Assembly (NCBI RefSeq): GCF_963576615.1
Contig: NC_088711.1
Span: 9,604,869-9,668,868 of the forward strand
DNA from: Watersipora subatra
Taxonomy: Eukaryota > Bryozoa > Gymnolaemata > Cheilostomatida > Watersiporidae
Length of the DNA: 64,000 nt
Reading direction: 5' to 3'
The translations under genes and the position numbers were made by a program. Of this stretch, positions 1 through 11,694 are shown piece by piece. The notes below the pieces were generated by a model. That model did no database searches, had not been told where the DNA came from, and worked only from the letters and a program-made list of their open reading frames with translations. Each line of letters starts with the position of its first letter. Positions within the stretch are counted from its first letter, which is position 1.

Positions 1-38
1 GAGTGTTATAACGATAACGCTAGGAGAGGAATCTCACT

Positions 39-327
39 GGGTCGGAGTATGCGAGAGAGAGAGGGTCGGAGTATGCGAGAGAGAGAGGGTCGGAGTATGC
101 GAGAGAGAGAGGGTCGGAGTATGCGAGAGAGAGAGGGTCGGAGTATGCGAGAGAGAGAGGGTCGGAGTATGCGAGAGAGAGAGGGTCGGAGTATGCGAGA
201 GAGAGAGGGTCGGAGTATGCGAGAGAGAGAGGGTCGGAGTATGCGAGAGAGAGAGGGTCGGAGTATGCGAGAGAGAGAGGGTCGGAGTATGCGAGAGAGA
301 GAGGGTCGGAGTATGCGAGAGAGAGAT
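39..327. repeat. 24-bp minisatellite, about 12 copies
   Basis: Near-perfect tandem units GGGTCGGAGTATGCGAGAGA plus GAGA. Open in one frame only because the period is divisible by three. It lies upstream of the first SLC38A10 exon seen, probably in an intron. Confidence 0.97.
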
Positions 328-1243
328 TTATATATTTGATGTAGTTTGGTTTTTTATTTTCATTACTTTTCTCAATTTGGGAATTTTTTACCCCCGGAAT
401 ACTGAAGTCACAAAAGGTAAACCATGAAGCAGCGAAGAATTATTGTATCTACCATAACCATACTCTTGTAGAGCTCATTGTCAATATCATAGCATGGCTT
501 AAGCAGTGTTACAGTAGATGGGATACCTACTAATATATATATAACCTGTCTAATGTATGAATTGCTGTACTACATCAGTAACTAATGTTATCCCGTTGTA
601 TCTGTCAGTTCACACCAGAAACTGATAACTTGATTCCATTAAACCGATATCAGCGTTCTCCGACAAGCTCAAAGGTACTCCAGCTTTCACCATTGCTCTC
701 CTAACCGCTCAGGCTTTGGCTCGATTTAATTTTTCTCTAGTCAAAAATAAATGTAGTTAAGCAAGCCAGTTAACCTTCGGTTAACCTTCAGTGCGTCTTT
801 TTCTAATTTGATCTACGCGCCTATAGCTTGCAGCACCGAGTGATGAGCTAATCCGTATATTAGAGCTATATACTAACATCTTTTGAAAACTTGTTATTTC
901 GCTTAGTTGAAATAATGCTAAGTTGTTACGCTCACATGAATTTTGTAGCACGACTTGACTTGTCAGTGAACTGTCGACTGCTGAGAGTCGCATTAGTATC
1001 GAAAAACTTCGATACCATCTAGTCATTGATTGACCCTTTTTCAACCTTGAAGAAGTGTACCCATGTGTTCATATTTTTCTCGTTGCAGTTTAGATAGTAG
1101 GGTGGTCAGCAGGCTCTAGCTCAACTAGTCAGTTTACATGCATTCTAAGTACATGCTTTTGTTAACTTTTGTATTTCCTTCTGTGTGTCATCTTCTTATT
1201 TTCTATTGTTCTGGTGCAACTCTGCGGAGCTCATTGCATGTAG
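328..1243. other. Probable SLC38A10 intron, no exon recognised
   Basis: The transporter exon before 1244 should end near the FPC/PC motif of the preceding helix, but I could not find a convincing exon here. The 87-codon minus-strand frame at 781-1044 has no recognisable motif. Nothing else is seen. Confidence 0.5.
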
Positions 1244-4200
1244 AATTCTTCGTACTCTGAACTCTTGCATCTTGTTTAAACAACCAACTATGCTGGTTTG
1301 AAGAGCATTTCATGGGGCTTAAAGAAACCTGTCTCACATTAAGTGTGTCATAATGCAGTGTTATTGCTGGGGTTGTCTATCTGGAAATTTGGGGCATTCA
1401 CCACCATTTACCACTTTCAGGAACACGTCAGCTCATCGGTAAGCATTTATGGATAGTTAATGAGTTAAACAGATGTTTACTTGCAGAATGAGTCATTGCA
1501 GAGGCATGCTGGGTTCACTGGTCAGGCTCCCATGTCTTCAAACAAGTTCAATAGTCTCACAGCTCTGATTATATTGGGTACTCTCTGCATTGGCATTAAT
1601 TTCCCTAATGGTGAGTCTGTGTTGGTAATCCATTAACCTCTTCTCCATGATGGAAGCTTTTGATCAATCTTTCTGCAAGGAAATATATGCTGAAAGCAGG
1701 TACCTGATCCTTTTGGCCTACAGGAACTGATAACAGTGGGAGGGAACTCATGAATACTTTCGTTTTAATTAATATCTTGTCTACTCTGATGACAAGTTTG
1801 ATTAAATTTGTTAATTTTTCTCTTATTAAATTTATATATTATATATAATATTGGTTTATATATTTTTTATATATTTTGTATATTATAAAATATGTAATAT
1901 ATTGTCTAACATGTAAAATAGGTATATTATACATGTATATATGATATATATATAATATATTTTACATATTATATATAATATGGTAATTAATATATCATAT
2001 AAAAATATATAATATATTTTATATATTATATATTAAGTATATATAAAATATATTAGATGTATTGTATTTAAAATACATGTATAATATGAATATTATATAT
2101 AATATATAGGTATAATAAGAGAAAAATGCTCTATATATTATGTATATTATATATATCTAGGTATAATATATTATATCTCTTACATATTTAAAAACTATTT
2201 CCAACTACTATCTCAACCGTCTGTTACAGTTGAGTTCGTTATCGGCCTGAATGGATCTACTGTCGGCTGTCTCATCAGTTTCATATTTCCAGCTGTCATG
2301 TTTCTTAAAATTGTCGATTTTAAAGGAGAAGGAGCATTTAAAGCAAAGGTGAGCCTCGCTTAGTAGATATAGTAGATATAGTAGATATCATGTACCAATT
2401 ACTTTTCATACTATCATATGTAGATGTCATAAAATGCTAGAGAGCTTGGCTTCCAATTAACCTAGCGATGTTAAAGTCACAAAGGGGTAGGGGTGTTGAG
2501 GAAGGGCAGCTGACCTTAAATACCTGCATTTCTCCCCATTACTGAGAGGAAGGATCCTTTTTTCCTTTTGAGATTATTGTGAGCTGGAAACGATGAGTTG
2601 TACAGTTCTGTTACATTGCTATTAACCCAAACCATGAACTATGATGGAGGGGAAGGGGTGGCATGGGAAAAGGTGGCATGGAAAGAGGTGGCATGGGAAG
2701 TGGTGGCATGGGAAGGGATTGCATGGGAAGAGGTGGCATTGGAAGGGGTGGCATGGGAAGGGGTGGCATGGGAAGGGGTGGCATGGGAAGGGGTGGCATG
2801 GGAAGGGGTGGCATGGGAAGAGGTGGCATGGGAAGGGGTGGCATGGGAAGGGATGGCATGGGAAGGGGTGGCATGGGAAGGGGTGGCATGGGAAGGAGTG
2901 GCATGGGAAGGAGTGGCATGGGAAGGAGTGGCATGGGAAGGAGTGGCATGGGAAGGAGTGGCATGGGAAGGAGTGGCATGGGAAGGAGTGGCATGGGAGG
3001 GAGATAAAGCTACTTGGTTAAGCAGATTGGCTGCTCATGTTTGTTTTTTTTGCCTATTGCATGTTTGCATCAGTATCCAACATATATCGCTTGCAAACTA
3101 GTTGAAGTACGTGGACCTGTATCGATACATATTAGTACATGTCACTGCATGTCATTACATATCAGTTGGTATTAATTAGTGTATGTCAGTGTTCATCAGT
3201 ACATATCAGTGTCTATCGGTGTATGGCAGTGCATGGCAAATTTTCCATCAGTGTATGGCAATGTACACCAGTATTTGTTAGTGTCTATCATTACAGATCA
3301 GTGCATATCTGTACATATCAGTATATGGCAGTACGTATCTGTAGATATCAGTATGTATCACTGCTGTGTACCGTGCGCATCACTGCCTAGCAGTGTGTAT
3401 CAGTCTGTAAAGTGCACATCATTACATCTAGGTTGCATCATCATATCTCAATTTCCTTGGTTTGTGTAGGTAGTAGCGGTGCCAAGATATACACTAAACA
3501 GTTTATAGTCAAGACAAATTAACTTAAATTCTACCAAAAAGAACTGAACATGCTAAGGTTTATCACTGCCAATCATAATAGTCGTTACAGATGTGTAAAC
3601 CTACCTCTACTTTGGTGTCACTAATGCTGCAGCGACTTGTTATTTCCTTTACACTACAAATATTTCTGTGAGTTGTCTTCTCCCAGTCTCTAATAATAAG
3701 ATACTGTTAGAAAAATAAGAAGGCACTCCATCTAAATTGTATGTATTATTGACAGGTGGTCTTGTTGGTGGGGATATTAACCCTGTGTCTCAGTACCTAC
3801 TCTACTATACAAAATGCAGAGAGAGCAACAGAATTCCATCCCGCTCAGCCTGATCACACTGTTGGTCTGGCTACACTAATTCCAATCCGAGAACTTGGTG
3901 AGTTCACAACAGCAATTAGCAGCGGTTCCAATCACCTGGCTGCTTTCTTTATAATTTGTATTTAAAAACTTGCATTCAACCTCCACGATTAGGATATTAA
4001 AGGCTGTGTGTCTTCTTCTACAGCTTTTGAGATTTGCCCACATTAGCAACTTATGAATCAAAGAAAGTATCGCCTGTCCATTCTACATTTTTTAATTCCC
4101 AAGAAGTATATGTGCGGAAGATCATGAATCTGAATTCAAAATATTTGGTGTGCTTTTAGTTTTCAACATTATTGCATTAGCTAAAAACCCAGCTATTGAA

Positions 4201-7200
4201 TGTTGGAGGCTGTCTTTGTTTGAAGCGCCAACTACTACATCAAATCTAGATGTATCTCCTATGGCCAACCGGAATTGGAAGTTGTTAGTTGTATAGAAAT
4301 ACTATAACGTTGCATCTATTGCTGCACCTAAAACAAATTTTATTTACCCACTTGGATGGAAACCAAGTTGAAAAGAGAGCTGTCGTCGCTAGAGGGTTTG
4401 TAGCTCTGGAATAGCATATATAATAATTACCTAACTTTTATTTTACTCAGAAAGTTTTCTAGGTGGCTCGGTCATATGGTCATGGCTTTCTGTCCTGTTC
4501 ATCAAAATATGGTTTTTAATCATGGTATGCAGGCTCCACATTGTTGAGTGTGAACATATCAGCACAGTCGAATATCCTTTGCTAGGGATTCTGCTTGTTT
4601 TACCCTCATGATTATTTAACAAAATAAAGTTAATTTTAAAACCAATAAACAGTTTTGTAATTGGCAGAACAAAACCAAATTAATTCGTAGCATACTTAAT
4701 CATTGTGTACGATGATTGGTTGGTGTGAGCTATGAGTAAGTTGAATTTTACATAGTTTTATGCACCTCATGGTCAGACAATTCTATAGTTACACGCTAGT
4801 AAAGTGTTTGGCTATTGTAGTTTCATCTTATATTCGCTGTGTATACTAGTATATATAAAGCTATGCGGATATACTAGTTAGTTGGGCTACCTACCAGTGC
4901 TTAGATCGCTATTGCAGAGGTCGAACCAAAGAAGCCTGAGGAAAAGCATCTCGCTAATGATCTACAACCCGAACAGCAGGAAGCTCCCGGTATGTAGCTG
5001 TAATGTATATACCTCTACATGCTAAGTTAGTCCATTCTGAACGTTCCTTTGTATGTTAAGCTGTCTTTAAGCAGGATTATTCCTATAAGAATACACTGTA
5101 ATCGTAGTAACTCATGGTGTATGGCCCGGAAACCAATGATGACGTTTTAATAAATACTTTAAGTAGTTGCACCTAGATTTAAAACAAAAACAATACATGA
5201 AACTATGTAAAAACTTGATTTAAGTGATATTCGGTGAGATGAGTTTGTCTTGCTACTTTTACTTTAGGACACGCGAGCAGAAGTTTAGGTTTGGCAACAT
5301 GTAGGTTCGGAAATAGCTTGGTATAACTGTATATAACTGTATATAACTGTATATGTATATAACTGTTCATGTATATAACTGTATGTGTATATAACTGTAT
5401 AGTTTAGTCTTGCTTAGACCAGGTAAAGTATAAATTCTATTAGCTTATATTGGTTCCTTTATATTTCACTTTTTGGTTTTATTTGTAGTGTTCACCGGTC
5501 TCTTAATTTTTATATGAAACTCATGTTGTGGAAAACTTTGGAAACCGTCTATCTATTAAGTATAGTGTCAGATTTTTTATTAAATTTTACATCGTATGTT
5601 GAAGTGATCCTAAGGAGTGGTTTGACTGTACCCATGTCTTGTTTGGTGGTTGACTGTACTCATGTCTTGTTTGGTGGTTTACTGTACTCATGTCTTGTTT
5701 GGTGGTTTACTGTACTCATGTCTTGTTTGGTGGTTTATTGTACTCATGTCTCGTTTGGTGGTTTACTGTACTAACTTAAAAACTTTTCTTGATCAAAGCT
5801 ATTAGCTGGTCAATCTTACATGTGATTCATAGCAACCATGTGAAAAGAAACACAAGAGGAAATTTTAGAAAAGGTGACCACAACACTTTAGTTGTTTTCT
5901 GTTTAGTCATACTTAATGACCCATGAGCTCATCCTACGTACTGTTCGGATACTGCGATAGATATTATTCATCTATGCTGCAAACATTGCTATTTCAAGTT
6001 CATGTTCTTGAGACCGGAACTGTCAGCTCTCAATAAGTTTTATTGGACCACATCTTAATTTTCATCTTGTTTTACTTTAAACTTATTTGTCACGCTGCCA
6101 TGTAAGATCTAGTAAAGTTGCGCTAAATTACAGACACTTTGTGCAACAAAATAGTTGTTGAAGCTATAGTTATAGCTATTCAGAGCTGATATTGAAAAGC
6201 ATTGAGTTGTTGCGCATATTATTACAATATGGATATGAAATTACTACACATCAAACTAGTCTAAAACCTTCAGAACCCTCATTGGGATTTAGCTTCTCTT
6301 TGCTGCTTACTCTGCTCTCAACAGAAAAACTCAAGAAAATTTATCCACTAGTCATTGTCATTCATAACTTGCCTAGTTACATTAAGGATTCTGTGTGCAG
6401 AGGCTAATCAAAGACCGGTATATTTGGTGAAAAGACAGCGAGTGAAAAGCAAGTGTTATTGCAAAACCTATCCAAGGATTTTCACTATGTTGTAGAGGCG
6501 GCTATCAATAATATCACGTCAACATTGTATTATGAGTATTTGTCTGCTCTTGCCAACATGTAAGCCATTGTCCTCCGGCTCTCATTTGTTGACAAACCTT
6601 TTAACACTGAAAGATTACATAATTACTGCTCTTACATGAAGGTTTTGTTCAAATATTCAGATACAAGAAGGTAGGTTTATCGCAATGCTTTTAAAAATAC
6701 AATTGATTATTTCTAGTATTTTTCATTGATATAAGTATGTCACTATGAACTGTGGTTTACAAGGCCACATGTTTATCAATACCTTGTTCATTTGTGTTCA
6801 TCTTAATTTTCAGTTTGTTATGTACTGCTGTTGCAGAAGAAGCTGCAGAAGCAAAGGAGGCAGCGAAAGAGGCAGCAAAAGAAGAAGGAATGACACGCAA
6901 GGAACCACCGAACCCGCAACCTCCTAATAGTGATGACGATGAACAAGAAGAGGAGAGTAAAAAGGAGCCTCCAAACCGAGATGATAAGGTATTGTTGCAG
7001 AACACCATTTCTCAATGGATATTACATTTCTTAATCGAGCTCAGCTGGTAATCTTTGCTGTAAACTTCTTGTACGCTTGTCCAGGTTTGCTTTTTAAAAT
7101 GTTGAAACTTTATTTGTGATGAAAATGAATGTTTTACATTTGAACTTATGATGTCTCAGGGTTTTGTGGTAGCAACTTAGCCTCTGAGATGTGCTAATTT

Positions 7201-10200
7201 GTGTAGGAGGGTATGATTCCTCATTTGAATCATCTCTCATGGTTGACCATTATAGTGATATGCTAATTGTGAGCAAGTAGTTAGCCAGGTCACCTCGTCT
7301 CCATACTCTTACTATCGTTCATCATATTTCATTGTAACAAGTGTATTAGAGATTTATAACCAATTCATTTCAACTTCAATGTATTGCGTGATAAGCAATG
7401 CTGGACCAGGAAATATTAATGCCCTGTTGCCATGGTGATGATGGTAGCCATCAATGAGTCTACTACTTTGTGTCATTTCTTTTAAGTAGTTATATTTGCA
7501 CTGAAGATGTAATTGAATATTGTTATATTTAGTGAGTTATACAAGAAAGCGTCGAAGGAAATGTTTTTGTACCAGATACTGTTATCGAGAGCATTAGATG
7601 TTGTAAGTCATCGCCCTTTGTCCTTAGCCGGAAAACTTTGTCCATAAACTGTCAAGGGTCTATGAAACTAATTGTGATATATTGTGCAGCGGCTATAAGA
7701 ATAAATGAGATAAATATATCTATAATAGCAGTATCTATCTCTCATTACTTGCCACTTTTATATGTCTTCTCATCTTCCTTCTCCTCTCCGCTCTTCTGTT
7801 TGATCTTTTCATCTAGCAAAAATGTTTCGTCAGTCAATCTTACTGCAGACCATACTGCATTGTTACTTTTCTATTGGATGTCTGCACTGAAACTTGAAAA
7901 GTTATTGTTTTAGGCTGCATTTTATTAGCTGAAATTCCATAGTTAAAGCGTCAGTCGGTTGATCTTGGAACTATCGTAATGCACTTAGCAAGCGGAATCA
8001 GCAATTTCAAACAGGATTCGTCTTTAAATTTGTCTTTTTATAACAAAAGTTTTTTGTACTACATTTATTTCCTGTTCCATCACAATTGTCTCCGTATTAA
8101 CATATAACCGGGAGATGTTCCTTTTGTTTTGTTTACATCCTATAGCTTGTTCAGGATCAGCCTACTCACATATTCTGGGTTTGTTTGAATGATGTTTATT
8201 GTCAGATAACACGCAAGTTGGCCTGTTGATTCTATTGCCAGAATGATAGTGCAGAGAAAATGGTTGTTGAAAAAAGCAAACATTCGAAGAAAGGAGAAGG
8301 ACACCATAAAAAGACTCACAAAGGTGATGTTGATCACACTGCGCAACCAAAGGATGGTGTTGTTAAGATCGAAGACGAACCATTGAATAATGCTGATAAC
8401 AAAACAGATGAGAAATCCAAGAGAGATGCAGACAATGAGGTAAACATCTGCTATTTATTCTTTAGCATAGGATAAATTGACCGTATGAATATTCCAATAT
8501 ATCTTCATGCCTGTGACATGTATTCTGGCTTCAACCAAATTGATTGGATTGTTTTAGGAGACAAATAAATCTATAAAAAAGCTAATCAAAAGATTGGATA
8601 CGCAAGCAGAAATGAATAAAGATCTCCTGCAACAAAACCAAGCACTCCTTGAAGGCTTCAAGGAAATTAAGAAGGAGAAAGTATGCATGCCTCTATTTTC
8701 ATATCTTGTTTATCTCTGGTTGCAAGAGTGCTTTTATATATATAATTATATTATTTATGTTTTGTTATTTCATCTACCAGGCAACGGGGAAAACAAGCAT
8801 AAGATTATCAGTGTGCTAATGTTTTGATGATATTACAGTCAGTGCCTTCACATAGCATTTATTGGTTCAGAGTTTTTAGATGTTGTCTGCAGTTGTGTTG
8901 ACAGATAAAGCGAATAGACATAGAAATACTTTTTGCCGTGAAGTGTCAAGAGTATTCTGAGTCTAACTTTTTCTGTTTGTACATCAGATCATAACATCTA
9001 ATATGCAGGCTTAATTGGGGAGCTATTAGTTAAGGAATTGCCCATCAACGATAAACTGGTGAAAAACAGAGGGACTAAGCATAATGTGATCTAATTTGGG
9101 ATAAATAACGAATTGTCAGGATGCTGTTCAGAATTTGTGCTAGTTTAAGATGGCTGTTTTTTTTTTGTAACACATGTGTTGACAAGCAATGATGTTCATC
9201 CCATAAATAGGTTTGAAAAAATATTGTGCAAGGTTAGTTTGCCTGAAAAAGCTAGTACAAACTAGTTTCCATTCGTTAAAATATTGATTTTGAAGAATTG
9301 TCCGCTCATGTTTTTGACAAAATTTTGTAAATCGTTCTATTTTGTTGCCATCTCACAACTTTAAAAGGATCAATGTTAGTAGCAGAATTGCAATGAGCCT
9401 AGCTTACCTGACAAACATTCTGGAATGATAAATATCGTTTTGCAATGGTTCACAATGGTGTACCATTCTGCTGTTTCGGGGAGGGCAGCGCCTACCGAAT
9501 GGTTATCTTCTTTGATTCATTTACTTAACACATAATGGTTTGCTATGCTGAAGGATAATGTGATAAGGAAAATGGTGTTTACAAACTTTTTAATTGAACC
9601 CATCAAAGTTAACTACAACAAAATGACTAGAGTTCACTACAATCAAAACAAATGAAAGTGAAACTACCTAAGTAAAACACACTGCCCAAAGATGTTACAA
9701 GTTTTTATGTTTGAGAGCAGCTCCATCAAGTTGGATTTTACTGATTATCATTGACCAACTTTTGAACTGTTTTTTAAATTTGTAAGGAGTTATCACTTTA
9801 GTCAACCTCACTGAGACAAATCCATTCCATTGACCAAACTTACAAGATATTGCTTCAGGCCGATACAAGGAGCCCCCCATAATGCATACATTAAACTAGT
9901 AATGACCATATTTTGTTTTTTAATTATTGTACAGGAATCTTTGGAGGGAGAAGTTGGCATCAATAAAGTGCAGATACCAGTATTACCTGGTGGCCAAGCA
10001 CCATTAGTGGCACAGCAAGGACAACAACCAGCACAGGCACCAGTTCATTTACCTGTGCAACAGCAAACACAATTACCAGTACAGCAACAAGCTCAGCTAC
10101 CAGCACAACAACAAGCTCAGTTACCTGTACAACAACAAGGACAGTTACCAGCACAACAACAAGCCCAGTTACCGGCACAACAACAAGTGCAGTTACCAGC

Positions 10201-11660
10201 ACAACAACAAGTGCAGTTACCAGCACAACAACAAGCGCAGTTACCAATACAACAACAAGCGCAGTTACCAGTACAACAACAAGGACAATTACCAGCACAA
10301 CAACAAGCCCAGTTACCGGCACAACAACAAGCTCAGTTACCAGCACAACAACAAGTGCAGTTACCAGCTCAACAGCAAGCGCAGTTACCAGCACAACAAC
10401 AAGCGCAGTTACCGGTACAACAACAAGCGCAGTTACCAGTACAACAACAAGCGCAGTTACCAGTACAGCAACAAGGACAGTTACCGGTACAACAACAAGC
10501 GCAGTTACCGGTACAACAACAAGCGCAGTTACCAGTACAACAACAAGGACAGTTACCAGCACAACAACAAGCCCAGTTACCGGCACAACAACAAGCTCAG
10601 TTACCAGCACAACAACAAGGGCAGTTACCAGCTCAACAGCAAGCGCAGTTACTAGCACAACAACAAGCGCAGTTACCGGTACAACAACAAGCGCAGTTAC
10701 CAGTACAACAACAAGCGCAGTTACCAGTACAACAACAAGGACAGTTACCGGTACAACAAAAAGCGCAGTTACCGGTACAACAACAAGCGCAGTTACCAGT
10801 ACAACAACAAGCGCAGTTACCAGTACAACAACAAGGACAGTTACCGGTACAACAACAAGCGCAGTTACCGGCACAACAACAAGCGCAGTTACCAGTACAA
10901 CAACAAGGACAGCTACCAGTACAACAACAAGCACAGTTACCGGCACAACAACAAGCACAGTTACCAGTGCAACAAGTACAGTTACCAGTACAACAACAAG
11001 CACAGTTAGCAGTACAACAACAAGCGCAGCAGCCTGTTCAAACACAGCACAAGCATCAAACTTTGCCCGAACCGCACGATAAAAGAAAGCAAAAGATGGA
11101 GGAAAAGGTGGTAAATTATGACCAGTTCATTGAAAATTATGAAGTCAAACTTGCTGAGACTGAAGACAAACAACGAGAAGTTGTTGAAGGTGCCTTTATA
11201 ATTACTGTTTCATGCATTTATTCTCTTGGTTGGGTACATGAAATGAGCTGCACGTAATGGAAATCTTGTTGGAAGAATGCAGATATTCTTTGCTATTTGC
11301 TTACTCGTTTACTTTGATGGTTTTAACTGAAAGATTTTTTATCATGGCTGAACCCAAAATAAGCTAGTTTTTCTTTTAGGTAACCAGGAAATAAAAAAGT
11401 CTTTGAAGGAAATAATTGAAAAAGGAGAAAGTGAAAACAATAAAAAAAAGAGAGACATTCCTGATGATATCGCCAATGCTGACAACGCTGACAAGGTTGA
11501 TGGTCATGTAATTGAATCGGATACTCCGAAGAAATCGGATGAAAAAACGCTAGTTGAGAAAAATAATATAGCACAGCACCAGAAGGACAGCATTTTAGAC
11601 AAGGATTTACCTCAGACTACTAAAAAAACTGTTTCTGGCAACGCCAAAGAGGAGGTTTAA
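1244..11660 (+). CDS. SLC38A10: SLC38A10-like amino-acid transporter, 3' part (10 exons)
   Basis: Exons read at 1244-1295 (least sure), 1487-1610, 2230-2348, 3756-3897, 4918-4989, 6837-6988, 8242-8439, 8558-8680, 9935-11189 and 11380-11660 (TAA). All boundaries are AG/GT and all phases agree; about 838 residues result. The first four exons give the last membrane helices, with TALIILGTLCIGINFPN, then VIGLNGSTVGCLISFIFPA, then VVLLVGILTLCLSTYSTI, which align by eye with the last helices of SLC38A10, a sodium-coupled neutral amino-acid transporter of the AAAP family. The remainder is the long hydrophilic tail typical of SLC38A10: an acidic/KEAA exon, a Lys-rich exon, a coiled-coil-like exon (8558-8680) that recalls the QQ-rich coiled coil of vertebrate SLC38A10, a giant Gln/Pro repeat exon, and a charged C-terminus. 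The N-terminal helices are not in the window. A possible AATAAA lies at 11689. Identity rests on membrane-segment similarity and tail architecture. Confidence 0.85.
1795..2190. repeat. AT-rich tract with TATATTA-like repeats
   Basis: About 400 bp almost entirely of A and T, with many short overlapping palindromes (TATATATA, AATATATT) inside the intron between the 1487-1610 and 2230-2348 exons. It is low-complexity sequence, not a gene. Confidence 0.9.
2650..3002. repeat. 15-bp minisatellite, about 23 copies
   Basis: Tandem units GGCATGGGAAGGGGT, G-rich on the plus strand, in an SLC38A10 intron. They create long frames in at least four of the six readings; none is taken as a gene. There is a gradual variant change from AAGGGGT to AAGGAGT along the array. 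Confidence 0.97.
3120..3430. repeat. Degenerate short tandem repeat (CAGT/CATCAGT-based)
   Basis: Irregular repeats of roughly 11-12 bp around the motif TACATATCAGT/TATGGCAGT in the same SLC38A10 intron as the 15-bp array. Two overlapping open frames here are by-products. Confidence 0.75.
5321..5402. repeat. Short tandem repeat TATAACTGTA
   Basis: Several copies of a 10- to 16-bp unit containing TATATAACTGTA in the SLC38A10 intron after exon 4918-4989. Confidence 0.85.
5625..5772. repeat. 28-bp minisatellite, about 5 copies
   Basis: Units begin ACTGTACTCATGTCTTGTTT and are spaced 28 bp apart. The array lies in the SLC38A10 intron between exons 4918-4989 and 6837-6988. The rest of that intron (to 6836) holds nothing I recognise. 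Confidence 0.95.
6989..8241. other. SLC38A10 intron, nothing recognised
   Basis: Phase 0 intron between the acidic exon and the Lys-rich exon of SLC38A10. No exon-like or repeat structure is apparent. Confidence 0.6.
8681..9934. other. SLC38A10 intron, nothing recognised
   Basis: Phase 0 intron just before the giant repeat exon. The plus-strand frame opening at 9830 is the repeat exon read back into intron; the acceptor TTATTGTACAG ends at 9934. Confidence 0.6.
10048..11039 (+). repeat. Coding 24-bp minisatellite (octapeptide repeat)
   Basis: About 40 tandem 24-bp units inside the 9935-11189 exon encode the octapeptide QLPxQQQA, with x = Val, Ala or occasionally Ile, and Ala sometimes replaced by Gly, Val or Thr. 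The unit is a multiple of three, so copy changes keep the frame; one unit near 10965 is short (LPVQQVQ) but also in frame. Low divergence between copies points to recent homogenisation. The opposite strand is open for 361 codons only because the unit happens to lack stops in that frame. Confidence 0.95.
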
Positions 11661-11688
11661 TGTGTACAGCATGTAACAGTATTCTTTT

Positions 11689-11694
11689 AATAAA
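11689..11694 (+). promoter_or_regulatory. Candidate polyadenylation signal AATAAA
   Basis: First AATAAA after the SLC38A10 stop at 11658-11660. If used, the 3' UTR would be unusually short (about 50 nt), so a later signal is also possible. Confidence 0.35.

Noticed and set aside
2598-3101. Several overlapping frames of 114-167 codons on both strands
   Set aside because: All come from the 15-bp minisatellite, which is open in several frames; the array lies in an SLC38A10 intron.
9960-11045. 361-codon open frame on the minus strand
   Set aside because: It is the antisense of the Gln/Pro octapeptide array; a 24-bp period without stops in that frame stays open automatically.
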